Shown one piece after another: positions 37,014 through 38,690 of a DNA stretch of 38,690 bases. The stretch covers positions 1 to 38,690 of the forward strand of contig JASANZ010002044.1 in NCBI GenBank assembly GCA_030849805.1, written 5' to 3'. The notes below the pieces were generated by a model, which was not told the DNA's origin, made no database searches, and saw only the letters and a list, made by a program, of their open reading frames with translations. The translations under genes and the position numbers were made by a program. Source of the DNA: Sergeia podlipaevii (taxonomy: Eukaryota; Euglenozoa; Kinetoplastea; Trypanosomatida; Trypanosomatidae). Each line of letters begins with the position of its first letter. Positions within the stretch are counted from its first letter, which is position 1.

Positions 37014-38255
37014 ATGGGTATTCCTCTTCCGAAGCCTGTCCTTACGCAAATCCAAGAGCGCTATGGCAACGAGATCTTCCGCTGTGGCTCTAGCTGTGTG
37101 AATGGATACCGTGAGAGCATGGAGGATGCGCATCTTGCGTACCTACAGTCCAACTGGGGCTTCTTTGGCGTCTTTGACGGCCACGTCAACGATCAGTGCA
37201 GCATGTACCTCGAGGAGGCGTGGCGCGCCGCTCTGGATGCGAACAAGGATGCCATCCCCACGATGTCGGATGACCGCATGAAAGAGATTACCTTGAAGAT
37301 TGATCAAGACTGGATGGACCAGAATCGCGACGGTGGCAGCACCGGCACGTTCTTCGTGGCTCGCAAGGATGGCGACAAGGTGCACTTGCAGGTTGGCAAT
37401 GTAGGTGACTCTCGTGTGATTGTGTGCCGTGATGGCGCCTGTGTGCCCATGACGGAGGACCACAAGCCTGACAACGTTGGGGAGCGCAACCGCATCGAGG
37501 AGATGGGGGGCCGCGTTGAGGGCAACCGTGTCGATGGTAGCCTAGCCGTCAGCCGTGCCTTTGGCGATCGCGACTACAAGATGAATGATGGCGGCCAGCT
37601 GGAGCAGAAGGTAATTGCTCTTGCCGACGTCACCCACACCGAGCTTACCTTCAACTCATCTGACTTTGCTATTCTGTGCTGCGATGGCGTCTTTGAAGGC
37701 AACTTCAACAACGAGGAGGTAATCACATTCATCAAGGAAGAGATGACGAAGTGTGACGACTTGGCTGAGATTGCTGGTAGGGTGTGCGAGGCCGCTATTG
37801 AGCGTGGCAGCCGCGATAACATTTCCTGCGTTATTGTTAAGTTCACCAATGGCCAGGACTACGCTGCTGAGCCGCACATGACGGTGGTCCCTGGACCTTT
37901 TAGCGCTCCTCAAAACAACAACTTCCGCAAGGTGTATGAAATGATGGCTAAGAAGGGTAACACCACCGTCAGGAAGGTGCTGGAGCGCCGCTACGACACC
38001 CTCGTTGCGATCACTGAGCCTACCGCCCAGGAGCGCGAAGAGCTGAACCTCTTCAACACCAACGCCACGCTCGATGACGGCGTCACTGGTGAGGAACGCA
38101 CCCAGCGCTTTGAGGATCTCTTTCGTAAGCTGTGCGAATCCTCGAACGGAACATCGGAGCAGATGGAGCGCATCCAGTACCTGCAACAGCATGTTGGTGT
38201 TCCTCTTCCCATCTTGCTCTCTCTCATGAACGAGACTCAGCCTCCGGAGCAGTAA
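37014..38255 (+). CDS. Protein phosphatase 2C (PPM family)
   Basis: A 413-aa protein with its ATG at 37014; the open frame upstream has only a TTG and an AC repeat. The PP2C core covers residues about 22-285: GYRESMED (R33, E37), VFDGHVND (D55), GSTGTFFVA, NVGDSRVIVCRDG, SLAVSRAFGDRDYK, CCDGVFEG (D224) and GSRDNISCVIVKF (D268). The phosphate-binding Arg and the metal-binding acids of PPM1A are all present, so a Mg/Mn-dependent Ser/Thr phosphatase is expected. DGHVND replaces the common DGHxG, and CCDGVFE the common CDGLWD. About 130 extra C-terminal residues (from AEPHMTVVPG) are helical and may be regulatory. The N-terminus MGIPLPKP has a Gly at position 2, so N-myristoylation is possible but position 6 is a poor match. 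It belongs to the plus-strand array. Confidence 0.94.
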   Translation: MGIPLPKPVLTQIQERYGNEIFRCGSSCVNGYRESMEDAHLAYLQSNWGFFGVFDGHVNDQCSMYLEEAWRAALDANKDAIPTMSDDRMKEITLKIDQDWMDQNRDGGSTGTFFVARKDGDKVHLQVGNVGDSRVIVCRDGACVPMTEDHKPDNVGERNRIEEMGGRVEGNRVDGSLAVSRAFGDRDYKMNDGGQLEQKVIALADVTHTELTFNSSDFAILCCDGVFEGNFNNEEVITFIKEEMTKCDDLAEIAGRVCEAAIERGSRDNISCVIVKFTNGQDYAAEPHMTVVPGPFSAPQNNNFRKVYEMMAKKGNTTVRKVLERRYDTLVAITEPTAQEREELNLFNTNATLDDGVTGEERTQRFEDLFRKLCESSNGTSEQMERIQYLQQHVGVPLPILLSLMNETQPPEQ

Positions 38256-38690
38256 GGAGAAAGAGAGAAAGAGAAGGAAGGAAAGAAAGAGAAAGAAAAA
38301 GGACAGGCGGAAGGGAATGTGAGTGTGCGAAGGGGTAAAAGATAGGAAAGATACACAGAAATATTTTCTTTTGAAATGTTTAAAGAAAAATTGGCAACAC
38401 TTCTACATTTGCAAGGATAATTTTAGTTGCTTTCGGTGGGTGCCAATTGGAAGATGCTAATCAAGTTGCACTGCAGCGCTTTTAATGTTTCTTTTTTTTG
38501 TTGTTTTGTTTTTCTGACTACTGAAAGCCGCAAAGCACATTAACGGTCTTCGAGGAAAGAAGGAAAGAAGGAAAGAAAGAAAAAATGCCAAAGCTAGTTG
38601 CTGGCTATCCCTTCATTTTTCTTCATATAGTGGGGGGAGGGGAGGGGTTGTTGTTGCATGCGTCTTTGGTCGAGAGAGAGAGAGAGAGAG
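38256..38690. other. PP2C 3' flank ending in a GA microsatellite
   Basis: No gene. The first 80 bases are GA-rich. T-rich DNA follows at about 38490-38515, then a G-run cluster at 38632-38647 (G6-A-G4-A-G4). The window ends in a (GA)9 tract at 38672-38690. The end inside a simple repeat suggests that the contig may stop here because assembly failed. Confidence 0.65.

Noticed and set aside
1..38690. CRISPR arrays, insertion sequences, retroelements
   Set aside because: No spaced direct repeats, transposase, reverse transcriptase or target-site duplications were seen; repeats are all simple-sequence tracts.

Overview
This window looks like nuclear chromosomal DNA of a trypanosomatid (Kinetoplastea). 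The genes are intronless. They lie in two long same-strand arrays, separated by 0.3-1.9 kb of A/T-rich DNA full of homopolymers and microsatellites. Purine tracts on the + strand accompany the minus-strand genes and poly-T/pyrimidine tracts accompany the plus-strand genes, as expected where polycistronic transcripts are matured by spliced-leader trans-splicing. Coding regions are visibly more GC-rich than the spacers and carry long Ala/Ser/Gly/Gln-rich disordered stretches. The genus cannot be fixed from sequence alone.

Layout. Eleven genes run on the minus strand from about 31.0 kb back to 0.5 kb. In transcription order they are: a 186-aa unknown basic protein; a 273-aa acidic unknown; a thioredoxin with an extra C-terminal helical module; a SCAMP-family vesicle protein; a 1206-aa alpha/beta hydrolase with a C-terminal four-helix membrane domain; a 500-aa probably nuclear unknown; a 974-aa unknown, perhaps a very divergent chaperonin-like protein; a 1966-aa alpha-kinase; an ENTH-domain epsin; a 95-aa probably mitochondrial membrane protein; and a ZFAND1/Cuz1-like AN1 zinc-finger protein ending in a CaaX box. 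Three genes run on the plus strand from 31.9 kb: eIF5A (broken by an assembly gap), a RAD16-type SNF2/RING repair ATPase with an N-terminal PARP-type zinc finger, and a PP2C phosphatase. The 0.94-kb gap at 31003-31938 is a divergent strand-switch region, the usual site of RNA polymerase II initiation in these organisms. It contains a C10 (G10 on the minus strand) run.

No pathway operon is expected, because trypanosomatid arrays are not functionally grouped. Themes do recur: membrane traffic (epsin, SCAMP), signalling (alpha-kinase, PP2C), protein quality control (AN1 protein, thioredoxin), translation (eIF5A) and DNA repair (RAD16).

No CRISPR array, insertion sequence, tRNA or rRNA gene was recognised. 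The most notable points are the PARP-finger/RAD16 architecture, the CaaX box on the AN1 protein, the lipase-like hydrolase fused to membrane helices, the tryptophan-repeat tail of epsin, the large alpha-kinase, and the single N that marks about 70 missing codons in eIF5A. I did not find a convincing wholly new multi-gene system.
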